Shown piece by piece: positions 35,604-44,617 of a stretch of 48,256 nucleotides of DNA. The first letter of the stretch is position 1, and each line of letters starts with the position of its first letter. Origin of the DNA: JAVBLW01 sp031553215 (GTDB taxonomy: Bacteria > Bacillota_I > Bacilli_A > Acholeplasmatales > Anaeroplasmataceae); assembly GCA_031553215.1 (NCBI GenBank), contig JAVBLW010000019.1, positions 1-48,256 of the forward strand. The letters are read 5' to 3'. Made by a program: the position numbers and the translations under genes. A model generated the notes under the pieces. The model searched no databases. It was not told where the DNA came from and saw only the letters and a program-made list of their open reading frames with translations.

Positions 35604-35673
35604 AATTATTACCCCCAAATTATATTAAAGTTTAACAAATTATACCATATTTAAACTTCATTTTCCATATTTA

Positions 35674-35700
35674 AAGAAAAAGCAATCAAAATTGATTGCT
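35674..35700 (-). terminator. Terminator upstream of the large membrane protein
   Basis: Minus-strand AGCAATCAA (35700-35692) pairs with TTGATTGCT (35689-35681), followed by TTTTCTTT. It ends transcription coming from the restriction endonuclease side, about 300 bases after that gene. Confidence 0.82.
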
Positions 35701-35765
35701 TAAACATATAGGCTTTTTAATTATTATATATTAGTTAGGGGGATTTTATCTTTTCTACTATGCAC

Positions 35766-35966
35766 TTAGCTCACTTTTTCTGGCAAATTTTTCTCTTTTA
35801 AATTAACCATACAATAACTTATTCTCGGTAATATAATTTTTTTAGATGACTTTCCATTTTTCCTTAAAATCTTAACTAATTCAAGTATTTCTTGATGTAT
35901 AACATTACCAAATAAAAATTTATCAACAGTGCATTTGCACTTAAAATACTCTAAGTTGCAACTTAA
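35766..35966 (-). pseudogene. Start-less open frame, possible gene remnant
   Basis: In the 404-base gap between the large membrane protein and the endonuclease, one minus-strand frame is open for 66 codons and reads like protein: CKCTVDKFLFGNVIHQEI, then ELVKILRKNGKSSKKI, ending KEKNLPEKVS and TAA at 35768-35766. It has no ATG, GTG or TTG in a usable place and a stop just upstream, so it looks like the 3' end of a decayed gene. Two short hairpins (AGTGC...GCACT and AAGTTGCAACTT, 35928-35964) lie in its 5' part. Family unknown. The rest of the gap holds only the terminator at 35674-35700. Confidence 0.35.
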
Positions 35967-36007
35967 TTAAAAGAGAACCAATAAGAAATGTACCCTATCA
36001 TTAGTAA

Positions 36008-37366
36008 TCACTTGATAATCTTAGAAATATATGAACTATTAAGCCAAAAACACTGCTTTGTATATTCAGATAAACCTGTTAATTTATCTTTTATAGGAAG
36101 TTGATATGTGTCGTTCGAATTCTGTCCGTGTGGTCTTACATGACAATATTCATTATCACTTATTGCTGGAAAATTCGTTTTTCTTTTCCCGTTAATAATT
36201 TCTTTAACTATATCGCCATCCTTAATTATTTTAACAGTTTTTTCCCATACTTTCCTGATTTCATTATCCAAAATAGGAATAGGCATATTCCAAAATTTAA
36301 CATGACTAAAACAATATTCATCATTTACTTCATTAAACACAACAAACATAAATTTTGTTGTCGAAAACATATTATATAAATCAGATTCTTCCCATTCACC
36401 TAAAATAATTTTTTCAAATGTAAAATTCGGAAAAGACATGCTTTCTTTGATTTTTCCATTGGAATTAACTCTGATTGTTTTGGGAACAATATTAGCCTTC
36501 AAAAATTCATCTTTATTTGAAATTTTCCCATTAACTCCAAGCATCTTAGCAAGAATTAATTCATTAATACTTTTGGAATTTGAATTTAGATTAAACATAT
36601 TTTTTAAAGCTTTGACAGATAGTCCCCTATATGATTCAAGCCTTTCCTCTATTTCCTTTTCAAACGTCTTAGTTCTTAAATCTTGGCATACCTTTTCAAC
36701 GTTTTCTTCACCTATATACCATCTAACTAACTGAGTCATATATGATGCTTTCAAGCAAAATGCACGTTGTTTTGCCATAATTGTAGAAAAGGGTTGTTGC
36801 CTAACAGAATTTGAATTTATCCCTTTCGTACACGCTCCTAAATACATTGTATCAGCTTCTGAAAGTTCATGTGCCTTCCCAGCTTTTATTTTATTTATAA
36901 TAGTTTCCCAATCGTGCTTTATAATTATCAAATCTTCAGCTGGAAATGTAAAAAGTAATTCATGAGTAATCTTAAACTGATCCTTGGGTATATTATCTTC
37001 ATTTAAATACCAAATTATTTGAATCATTTTATTTTTATACCAAAAATGACTAGTATAAAAATTATTTTTATACTCTTCCATATAATTAATAATATTAAGA
37101 ACCATTCGCTCTTTAGCAGATAAAGAACCATTTTTATTGATTTTGTATGGAGTAACTTTTAGTTCAACACCAATGTTTTCAAAATCTGGTGCTGAATTAC
37201 TATTGATACCATACTGAAAAACATCTTCTTCGAGGATTTGACCATGGAATCCTTTACTATAAAATTCAGCTTTCGTTTGGTAATTATTTAATTCTCCAAA
37301 GGTCTTCCCAATTAATGATTTTGCAGTTTTTTTTACTTGCTCTTTTGTGAAAATAATTTCAGCCAT
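36008..37366 (-). CDS. Sau3AI-like type II restriction endonuclease
   Basis: 452-residue enzyme of the MutH/Sau3AI family, which cleaves GATC in the known members. The catalytic PD-(D/E)xK motif is APD...VELKV with D61, E68 and K70, preceded by GKTFGEL. Length fits Sau3AI-type proteins (about 490 residues), which have a catalytic N-terminal MutH-like domain and a second, allosteric MutH-like domain. ATG 37366 follows GAGGGTGAT. Divergent from the C5 methyltransferase across 161 bases, an R-M pair. Recognition of GATC is inferred from the family. Confidence 0.87.
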   Translation of the reverse strand: MAEIIFTKEQVKKTAKSLIGKTFGELNNYQTKAEFYSKGFHGQILEEDVFQYGINSNSAPDFENIGVELKVTPYKINKNGSLSAKERMVLNIINYMEEYKNNFYTSHFWYKNKMIQIIWYLNEDNIPKDQFKITHELLFTFPAEDLIIIKHDWETIINKIKAGKAHELSEADTMYLGACTKGINSNSVRQQPFSTIMAKQRAFCLKASYMTQLVRWYIGEENVEKVCQDLRTKTFEKEIEERLESYRGLSVKALKNMFNLNSNSKSINELILAKMLGVNGKISNKDEFLKANIVPKTIRVNSNGKIKESMSFPNFTFEKIILGEWEESDLYNMFSTTKFMFVVFNEVNDEYCFSHVKFWNMPIPILDNEIRKVWEKTVKIIKDGDIVKEIINGKRKTNFPAISDNEYCHVRPHGQNSNDTYQLPIKDKLTGLSEYTKQCFWLNSSYISKIIK

Positions 37367-37419
37367 TTTATCACCCTCTTTTTAAGACATCTAATATGCT
37401 TTATTGTTCTTCTACTATT

Positions 37420-37512
37420 TAATTTAGAATTAAATTAGAAAAATGATCTTGTTTTAGTACTTGATCTTTGTTATAATATTATGGTATAATTTTATCATAT
37501 ACTTGATAAATT
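37420..37512. promoter_or_regulatory. R-M intergenic control region with two GATC sites
   Basis: On the plus strand two overlapping promoters can be drawn for the methyltransferase: TTGATC (37461-37466), 18 bases, TATAAT (37485-37490), and TTGTTT (37449-37454), 17 bases, TATAAT (37472-37477). GATC occurs at 37445-37448 and at 37463-37466, the second inside the -35. Inverted repeats TAATTTA/TAAATTA (37420-37437) and TTTATCA/TGATAAA (about 37492-37512) are further candidate operators. Site methylation could feed back on expression. Confidence 0.55.
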
Positions 37513-37527
37513 AGAAAGAGGTCACAC

Positions 37528-38787
37528 ATGAAAAAAAATGCTATTGAACTATTTGCAGGTGTGGGAGGTTTCAGAGTCGGTCTAAACCACGTTAAACTTG
37601 GAAATGATGGAAAAGCTATTGAAAAAAATAGATTTGATTTTATATGGGCAAATCAGTGGGAACCATCTACTAAAATACAACATGCCTTTAATTGCTATTT
37701 CGAACGTTTCTCTAAAGTAAACAATTCCAATAATTCAGAATTCTCTAATGATGATATTTCGATAATAGATAAAAATACATTGCCAGATTTCACATTATTA
37801 ACTGGCGGATTCCCATGTCAAGATTATTCTGTTGCACGAAGCCTTTCCAAAGAAAAAGGAATTGAAGGCAAAAAAGGAGTTCTTTGGTGGCAAATAAATG
37901 ATATCTTAAAAGCTAAAAATCCACCATTCGTATTACTAGAGAATGTAGATAGACTCCTAAAATCTCCCTCAAAACAAAGAGGACGAGATTTCGGAATCAT
38001 GTTACGATGTTTCGCAGACAACAATTACTCTGTTGAATGGAGAGTTATAAACGCTGCTGAATATGGATTTCCTCAAAAACGTCGCAGAATTTACATTTTT
38101 GCTTATAAGAATACATTAAATCTTGCTAAAAAATTAAAGCATTTTAATGCTGATGATATCATAAATAGCAATGGTATATTTGCCAATGAATTTCCAATAT
38201 CTAACCACGGGAAAATTAAAGAAACAAAAATTGATAAATCTACTTATTCAGATCTTGTGGCTGTATCTACTGAATTTTCATTTAATTTTGAAAATTCTGG
38301 ATTTATGACAGATTATAATTTGTACACAGCCAAAGTTCTACCAAAAATAATACCAGCAACAACTTTGAATCAAATAATTCTGAACCAGCCGGTTGACGAT
38401 AGTTATTTCCTGACCGATTCACAACGACAAAAATTTATTTATCTAAAAGGCGCAAAAAAAATCCAAAGAGTTAGTGCATCAGGACATAAGTATATATATT
38501 CTGAAGGTTCAATGTCTTATCCAGATTCTTATTTAAATCCTGGTAGAACCATGCTAACCTCAGAGGGAACTTTAAATCGCAGCACACATGTTATTGAAGA
38601 TAGAATCACACACGACTACCGTTTACTTACGCCAGTTGAATGCGAAAGACTAAATCAATTTCCAGATAATTGGACAAATACTATGCCCGATAGAAGGAGA
38701 TACTTTATGATGGGTAACGCATTGGTTACCGGTGTAATTAAAAAGCTTGGTCATTCAATTGAACAGTATATTGAAAATGAGGATTAG
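37528..38787 (+). CDS. DNA cytosine-C5 methyltransferase
   Basis: 419-residue type II modification enzyme making 5-methylcytosine. Motif I ELFAGVGGFRVG (7-18), motif IV GGFPCQDYS with catalytic C97, motif VI LLENVDRL with E138, motif VIII PQKRRRIYIFAY, then the variable target-recognition region (about 200-310), motif IX RLLTPVECERLNQFPDNW and motif X MMGNALVTGVIKKL. GAGG precedes the ATG. It protects host DNA from the divergent Sau3AI-like nuclease; by that pairing GATC with methylation of the C is expected. Confidence 0.94.
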   Translation: MKKNAIELFAGVGGFRVGLNHVKLGNDGKAIEKNRFDFIWANQWEPSTKIQHAFNCYFERFSKVNNSNNSEFSNDDISIIDKNTLPDFTLLTGGFPCQDYSVARSLSKEKGIEGKKGVLWWQINDILKAKNPPFVLLENVDRLLKSPSKQRGRDFGIMLRCFADNNYSVEWRVINAAEYGFPQKRRRIYIFAYKNTLNLAKKLKHFNADDIINSNGIFANEFPISNHGKIKETKIDKSTYSDLVAVSTEFSFNFENSGFMTDYNLYTAKVLPKIIPATTLNQIILNQPVDDSYFLTDSQRQKFIYLKGAKKIQRVSASGHKYIYSEGSMSYPDSYLNPGRTMLTSEGTLNRSTHVIEDRITHDYRLLTPVECERLNQFPDNWTNTMPDRRRYFMMGNALVTGVIKKLGHSIEQYIENED

Positions 38788-38852
38788 TAATCCTTTTTTC
38801 ATATATATAATAACTTATGCAACTAAATATATCTAAAACCATTAAATTCTAA

Positions 38853-41800
38853 TTAAATACACTTGAGTATTTTCATTATAGCTTCATTATTTATTTGATT
38901 TGTTTTTGGGTCATAAATGTAGTCGATAATCTCAATTTTTCCATCAATTGTCTCTAATTGTTTGTAATTTCCCTGCTTAATGGCATTAATAACAAAAATC
39001 TTTTTTGCCTTAGTTCTATTCATTTTGCTATAAATTGATTTTATTGCCTCTGACTCATTTTTTTCAAATCTATGATTCCAATTTTTAAAATCAAAATATA
39101 TACCATTATATTTAAAATCAAATAATTCAAATTCCTTTGACTCTAACTCAGATAGATTAATATTACATTTTTTATTTAAAATAAATTTTACAAATTCTTC
39201 GCCTAAAGCTGCCTTATATATACCGCTAAATGAATGATTACCTATAATATATTCTTTTTTATCCCAAATCGTTTTAATATTATTTCTCTTGCAATAGTCT
39301 TCAAATCCATCACACTCTAACATTTTATCCAAAAATGCATCACCAGAAGAAATATTAATAATATAATTGGTTTTAAAATCTATTACCAAGTTATCATTTG
39401 GATACTCTAATTTTATATAATGGTTAGTAAAGAGTTCATTGTCAGGTAATTTATCTAATGTCGGATTCGCTAACAAATACTTTCTAATAGCTTTCCATTC
39501 GTTCATTTTTTCTAATGTCCAATTCCAACTTTTAATATATTTATAGTGAAATGAATTGTAACAATCTCGATTCTTTTTCAATTCTGAATAGTCTACTTTA
39601 TTCGAATAAGTAATTTGCTTTTCAATCAATGAAAGTATTTCTTTATTAAGAACCCTATCATTAAGTATTTTTTTTGACTGATGAAGATGTAGCACAACAT
39701 CTTCATCTGCAATAATCAATATCTTTTTATTTTTATTATTTGTCCTACAAATGCGACCTATAGATTGTATAAATTTTATTAATGTAGCATTTTTAATATT
39801 TATGTTATTTTTTAGATTTTTTAAGCCATAACTTCTTTTACCAAAAGCTAATCTAATGTGTTTCATAAAATCAGCATAATCTTTAAATGCTCCACTTTGT
39901 TTTAAGTACTCCAAGTCAAATAAATGTGATATAACCTCTTCAATACTACTGTCTTGATCAACTTGACCAGTTAAATAAGTTGGGTAATGTAAATATATCC
40001 CATCAAAATCTTTATAATTAGATGAATATCCATCTAGAACTACATAGTCAAAATAATTATCTGGAATTTCATATTGTATGTTTTGTCCAGATGACATAGT
40101 CGCATAAGTAGTAAGACACATAACTTTTTTTCCAAATTTTAATTCTTCTTTCATCAATTCATAATCATATTCATAATTAAAACTTCTTAAAAAGCATATT
40201 CCTGAGTTCATATTATTGAAATAATTTTTAGATTCTTCAAAAATTTTGATTATTTGTTCTCTGTTAATTTTTGATTTTTTTGTTATATTAAAATTTAGAA
40301 AACAAACAAATGAATTAATTTTTTCATCAATTAAAAATTTATAGATAATTACAACTATTTTTGCTAATAAATTTCTATAATACTCGTTATCTATTTCTTC
40401 AAATATATCAAGAATTTTTGCTTTATAAGGAATATCATTAATGATATTCAAAAAGCTATATTCAGTAATCAATTGATCAGTATTAAGTATAACAAAAGGT
40501 TCAATTTCAATACCCTTATCATCATACTCTTCATTTTTTCTTCTATATTCATCTCTTATTTTAGATAATTGCTTTTCATTTAAAATTCTATACTTATCTT
40601 TTAATAATTCCTTCATCTTATTTAAATCAAAATTATTAATATTTGTTTCGATTGTACCAGTAGCAGATACTCCAATTACGCATGCATCAGTTGCTAGTTT
40701 ATAAAGAATCCTTTCTGGAGTATCTTCTATAGCATAATTTTTTATTATTGTTTTTTCATTGTATTCAACATCATCAGATAATTCAAAAATATTTATTCCA
40801 TCTAGATAAAAATCATATCGACTATTTTTATCAATTAATTCTTGATTAGAAACATACTTTTTACCAAAATTATGCCTTTTTATCATCGAATTGTATAAAA
40901 AACCCTTATATTCTAAACCTGCATTAATTTGATTTAAAACAGTATTTATGGATTCATCAAATGTTATTTTATATTTATTCGATACTTCTGAATTATACCT
41001 ATTAAAATAGTTTTCAGCTACCCTTGTTAATATATCTATACAAATTTCAAGATTATTTTTTGTTCTATACACAGTCGTATCTAAAATAGGTAATTCTCTC
41101 TTTGAATCCAGAAAAATAATGTTGGTATTTTTATTTTTACTTAATTCATATTTTATCTGTGTACCTGTATTGTTCACACTAATCATCCTATCATCCCTGA
41201 AAATAAAATTCCTAGTGTCATTCGATTTATTTAATTTAAAGGAGTAGTCTAAAAAACATTCTTCAATAAGTTTTTTTGAAAATTCTAAATGTTTTTTTAT
41301 TCTTGTCTCTGGTAAATAATCTATGTTATTCTCATTTTGATAATAACTTCCAGGTGTTAATAAATCAGTTGGTAATTTGTTATTAGCTAAGAAAAAGTGA
41401 ATCCTATTAAATAATGCAAAAATATCTACATTGTAGTTTACCCCTTGGGATATTATTGCACTTAAAATATCTCTCTTTGCTGAATCAAATTCATCAATAA
41501 AAATAATAGAGTCTTTAATTAAATCACTATTATAAAAATAAAATGAATGACCCAGCAAAGAATCTTGAGGCATTACAAATTTTTTAGTTGTCATAATAAA
41601 AATTTTTCGTTCTTTCAAATGGATAATAGGATAAAGGATTTTAATCCAATCATAGTCACTATTAAGGTCATTTTGATTAAAAATATTATTATTTTCAAGA
41701 TGTTTTTTCAAAAATTTTCTAAATTTAGGTTCTAAATCATTACGTATATTATCTTCCAAATAATCTTTTAATTCTTGATCAACTTTATTAATATTGAAAC

Positions 41801-42131
41801 ATATTTTTGATAATTCATAATATTCTTTACTGTCCAGAATATCCTGTTGCACTATTTGAACATCATTAATTTTCATAACATTCTTATAAGTTGCATCTAA
41901 CAATAAAACATTATTCAAAAAAAATTCTAGCTTGTTATTTTCCTCAAACATTTTTTTTAATGAATCATAATTTAAATTTTTAATTTGATTTGTTATGAAA
42001 AATATATTTTTGCCATCATTATAATCTAATATAAAATCATTAATGCTATATGTTTTACCATATCCAGTTGGCGCGTCTATAATATTTAAACCATTTCCCA
42101 AATTAATAAAGTTTTCAATAATACTTTTCAT
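38853..42131 (-). CDS. SF2 helicase with predicted C-terminal nuclease
   Basis: 1092-residue protein. Helicase core: Walker A DAPTGYGKT (19-27), motif II IDEFD (212-216), motif III GVSATGT (487-493), motif V-like TTYATMSSGQ (674-683) and motif VI QSIGRICR (789-796). The C-terminal about 120 residues read as a PD-(D/E)xK-like nuclease: GEEF (E978/E979) on a helix, D1005, then FDFKNW with D1014 and K1016. Convergent with the methyltransferase (65 bases). ATG follows GGTGGGG. I know no named defence family with exactly this layout; a role in restriction or DNA/RNA degradation of invaders is inferred from neighbours. No conserved partner gene overlaps it, so it may act alone. Confidence 0.78.
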   Translation of the reverse strand: MKSIIENFINLGNGLNIIDAPTGYGKTYSINDFILDYNDGKNIFFITNQIKNLNYDSLKKMFEENNKLEFFLNNVLLLDATYKNVMKINDVQIVQQDILDSKEYYELSKICFNINKVDQELKDYLEDNIRNDLEPKFRKFLKKHLENNNIFNQNDLNSDYDWIKILYPIIHLKERKIFIMTTKKFVMPQDSLLGHSFYFYNSDLIKDSIIFIDEFDSAKRDILSAIISQGVNYNVDIFALFNRIHFFLANNKLPTDLLTPGSYYQNENNIDYLPETRIKKHLEFSKKLIEECFLDYSFKLNKSNDTRNFIFRDDRMISVNNTGTQIKYELSKNKNTNIIFLDSKRELPILDTTVYRTKNNLEICIDILTRVAENYFNRYNSEVSNKYKITFDESINTVLNQINAGLEYKGFLYNSMIKRHNFGKKYVSNQELIDKNSRYDFYLDGINIFELSDDVEYNEKTIIKNYAIEDTPERILYKLATDACVIGVSATGTIETNINNFDLNKMKELLKDKYRILNEKQLSKIRDEYRRKNEEYDDKGIEIEPFVILNTDQLITEYSFLNIINDIPYKAKILDIFEEIDNEYYRNLLAKIVVIIYKFLIDEKINSFVCFLNFNITKKSKINREQIIKIFEESKNYFNNMNSGICFLRSFNYEYDYELMKEELKFGKKVMCLTTYATMSSGQNIQYEIPDNYFDYVVLDGYSSNYKDFDGIYLHYPTYLTGQVDQDSSIEEVISHLFDLEYLKQSGAFKDYADFMKHIRLAFGKRSYGLKNLKNNINIKNATLIKFIQSIGRICRTNNKNKKILIIADEDVVLHLHQSKKILNDRVLNKEILSLIEKQITYSNKVDYSELKKNRDCYNSFHYKYIKSWNWTLEKMNEWKAIRKYLLANPTLDKLPDNELFTNHYIKLEYPNDNLVIDFKTNYIINISSGDAFLDKMLECDGFEDYCKRNNIKTIWDKKEYIIGNHSFSGIYKAALGEEFVKFILNKKCNINLSELESKEFELFDFKYNGIYFDFKNWNHRFEKNESEAIKSIYSKMNRTKAKKIFVINAIKQGNYKQLETIDGKIEIIDYIYDPKTNQINNEAIMKILKCI

Positions 42132-42238
42132 TTTACCCCACCAGTAAATTCCTTATTTCTAAAAAATAAATTTTATCATTTAATATATGAATTATACCAT
42201 ATTTTAGCAATTTATTACTATTTTTGATATTTTAGGAA

Positions 42239-42266
42239 TAAAAAAGCACCTAAAATTATGGGTGCT
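42239..42266 (-). terminator. Terminator of the RNase III-RES operon
   Basis: Minus-strand AGCACC (42266-42261) pairs with GGTGCT (42250-42245), followed by six T. It ends the three-gene operon 24 bases after the RES gene stop. Confidence 0.88.
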
Positions 42267-42289
42267 AATCTAATAAAATTTGATTTTCA

Positions 42290-43084
42290 TTAATATTTCA
42301 TATGATGGATATCAATTTCATTTATTTTTATAAAATCTTTCTCATTTTTTTTCTTGCATAACCATACTTTTTTTATTTTAAGATTTTGCTCCTCTAATTT
42401 AGGATTAATTGCAACATTATAATAACCTTCTCTTTTCGCAGATTGATAATAGTAGCCATTTTCGTTATCTTTCGGAAGCATTTCCAATATACCATTTGTA
42501 AATTTATAATAATTTTCATTCGTTGCTGTTTCAAGCATTAAATTTTCAACAAACGAATTAAGCATACAATATACTTCATTCTCTAATGTTTCTTTATTAA
42601 TAATTACATCACTTTGAGGCTTATCTACTACTAATTTCCCTATTTTGTGCAAGTTAAATTCTTTTATTACTTCTATTTCTATTAATAAAAAGTTTTCTAT
42701 TATAGAGGTATTTTCCATATATGCTGTTTCCTCTTCGAGTGCTGCATACAGCATGGGTTGTCCTTCTCTATTTAATCTTCCCCAAGGAGTCATACTCTCA
42801 GGAGGAGATAAAAATTCTCTAATTGATTTAAATTTATCTAATTGTTCAATTTTTATACTGCGAGTTCTATAAAGTTTTATTCTTTCCACGAAGCAAGCAT
42901 TTTCAGAAGTGAAAAGTGCAAAACCACCCTGAAAATTCATTAATTCCCTTAGTAATAAGTTACCATATCCTTTAACATTATTTTCACTATAATCCTTTCT
43001 CTTTAAGATATTATAGACTTCCACTATTCTTCTTTTAGTCAGTTCTTTTTCCATCGGCGGGGTAAATATTATCTTCGGTGCCAT
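42290..43084 (-). CDS. RES-domain protein
   Basis: 264-residue protein with a RES domain in residues about 65-225. The family's conserved residues appear in order: LYRTR (R73/R75), WGRLNREGQPMLYAALEEETAYME (R103, N105, Y113, E119) and YYYQSAKREGYYNVAIN (S215). RES proteins such as MbcT degrade NAD+ and are usually toxins paired with an Xre-type antitoxin; here no antitoxin gene is adjacent. Instead it is the last gene of an operon with a membrane zinc-ribbon protein and an RNase III. The N-terminal 60 residues are an extra helical segment. ATG follows AGGAG. NAD+ cleavage is family inference. Confidence 0.72.
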   Translation of the reverse strand: MAPKIIFTPPMEKELTKRRIVEVYNILKRKDYSENNVKGYGNLLLRELMNFQGGFALFTSENACFVERIKLYRTRSIKIEQLDKFKSIREFLSPPESMTPWGRLNREGQPMLYAALEEETAYMENTSIIENFLLIEIEVIKEFNLHKIGKLVVDKPQSDVIINKETLENEVYCMLNSFVENLMLETATNENYYKFTNGILEMLPKDNENGYYYQSAKREGYYNVAINPKLEEQNLKIKKVWLCKKKNEKDFIKINEIDIHHMKY

Positions 43085-43099
43085 CTATTTTCTCCTATG

Positions 43100-43564
43100 T
43101 TAACTTTTATATTTATTTACTATTTCATGATAATCAACATAATTAATCGTAAAATCACATCCTGTTTTACCAAACATGCTACAACCTAAAAAATAAGTTC
43201 CATCATAACTGTTTGTTCTACTACGTAAATTATTACCACAATAAGGACATTTTTTATTAGCTATTCTTATTTCATTATTACTAAAGTCTTTGTGCATATT
43301 TATTGATTTTTTACTTGCCACAGACATATTCTTTACACTAGTATAGTCGTTTTGTTGTTGTACAGTATTAAAACTATTAGGACTAGATGCTTGTTCTTCT
43401 CTTTTTTGCATTCCAGTATAATTTAAGCTATTAGGATTTTGATTTTTTTCATTATCGCTACCTTTAAGCCATCTTACTATTGATTTTATTACTTTGGAAA
43501 TCAACATGACATGAACGATAACTACTAAAACTATAAAAAATATTCTCATTTTATAATACCCCAT
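43100..43564 (-). CDS. Membrane-anchored zinc-ribbon protein
   Basis: 154-residue protein: one N-terminal membrane helix (about 7-24, FFIVLVVIVHVMLISKV), a low-complexity Asn/Ser/Gln-rich linker (about 35-100), and a C-terminal zinc ribbon of the topoisomerase type, CPYCGNNL...FLGCSMFGKTGCDF, with four cysteines. Such ribbons often bind nucleic acid. It overlaps the RNase III gene by 14 bases; ATG 43564 follows GGTGG, and ATG 43549 (after GGGG) is an alternative. The RES gene starts 15 bases downstream. I infer it tethers nucleic acid or a partner at the membrane. Confidence 0.72.
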   Translation of the reverse strand: MGYYKMRIFFIVLVVIVHVMLISKVIKSIVRWLKGSDNEKNQNPNSLNYTGMQKREEQASSPNSFNTVQQQNDYTSVKNMSVASKKSINMHKDFSNNEIRIANKKCPYCGNNLRSRTNSYDGTYFLGCSMFGKTGCDFTINYVDYHEIVNKYKS

Positions 43565-44588
43565 TCGTTGCCACCAAATAATTTAATATTTCATATGCAA
43601 CTTCTTTCTTAGCTTCTTTTTTCGATGTAGACACAGCTTCTCTCGCTAAAAATGCACTATCAACCGAACATTTTGCAAGCCACAATATAGATCCATATTG
43701 ATCAGTTCCTTCAGAAAACTCATAATATGGAAAAGAAATGTATCCTTTTTGAGCTAATTCTTGTAACTGATTAATACAACGCTCATAATCTATTTCACCT
43801 ATCTCATCTTTGATAGTAAAAAACATATTATGCTCTTCTAAGTAATTGTAGGCTTGTTCGGCTGCATTTCTTCTAGCCGCAGCTTTTGATTTAGCCAGAG
43901 CATAAAATTCACCATTTTCTGGCAACTGTAATCTACATACAAATCCTTCACTATTATTGCCAAAATCATAATTTGGAAGTACGTTGTATTCTCTTTGACA
44001 CCACTCTTGAACAAGTGAAGTATAATTATTATCATTTTCTATTTCATTGTTAAGATAAGCTTCGGTATTTAACATTATCTCAACTACCCGTTGAATGATA
44101 TTAATGTCCCAATTTGAATCTAACGCAACCGCACCAATAATTGCCTCAAATAAATCTTCTTTCACAGAAGTATCATCTTGAACATTATTTTGTAAATCAC
44201 CTTTACCCATAATTAGCAAATCGTTATACCCCAAAATATCAATTCGATGTGCAAGCATCTTTTTTTGTGTTAAGTTCTTCTTTATTTCGGTAAATTTTCC
44301 CTCTGAAAATTTTGAACGAAATTCCTTATTTAGATAAACACAATCGCGATTTCTCCCGTAAATATAATTTTCATTTATAGGATTAACAATTTCACCAAAT
44401 TCCTCCATAAGTATTTTCATTACTGCAAAGTCAAGTGCTTTGTCACCAATGAATTCTAGTACCTCATTATTCTCTCCACCATTTTCTTGAGAATAAGATT
44501 TTCGTATAAATGCTTGTTGCAAAAGGTCAACATTTTCAAAATTATACGATATTTCTTTTTGTATTTGTTTTAAATCTTCTTTTGTCAT
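43551..44588 (-). CDS. rnc: RNase III with two dsRNA-binding domains
   Basis: 345-residue double-strand-specific endoribonuclease. The RNase III domain (about 1-175) has the signature NEVLEFIGDKALDFAV with E42, E45 and D49, and KEDLFEAIIGAVALD with D145 and E148, so all metal-binding residues are kept; there is an insertion around 90-115. A first dsRBD spans about 190-252 (ending AKSKAAARRNAAEQAYNYLEE), and a second dsRBD-like domain about 268-340 (ending STSKKEAKKEVAYEILNYL). Usual bacterial RNase III has one dsRBD and about 230 residues. Not beside smc/ftsY as rnc often is; it could be the only RNase III or an extra copy. First gene of an operon with a structured leader; GGAGG precedes ATG. 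Confidence 0.88.
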   Translation of the reverse strand: MTKEDLKQIQKEISYNFENVDLLQQAFIRKSYSQENGGENNEVLEFIGDKALDFAVMKILMEEFGEIVNPINENYIYGRNRDCVYLNKEFRSKFSEGKFTEIKKNLTQKKMLAHRIDILGYNDLLIMGKGDLQNNVQDDTSVKEDLFEAIIGAVALDSNWDINIIQRVVEIMLNTEAYLNNEIENDNNYTSLVQEWCQREYNVLPNYDFGNNSEGFVCRLQLPENGEFYALAKSKAAARRNAAEQAYNYLEEHNMFFTIKDEIGEIDYERCINQLQELAQKGYISFPYYEFSEGTDQYGSILWLAKCSVDSAFLAREAVSTSKKEAKKEVAYEILNYLVATNGVL

Positions 44589-44617
44589 TTTTTATTTCCT
44601 CCATATTAACAAAATGA

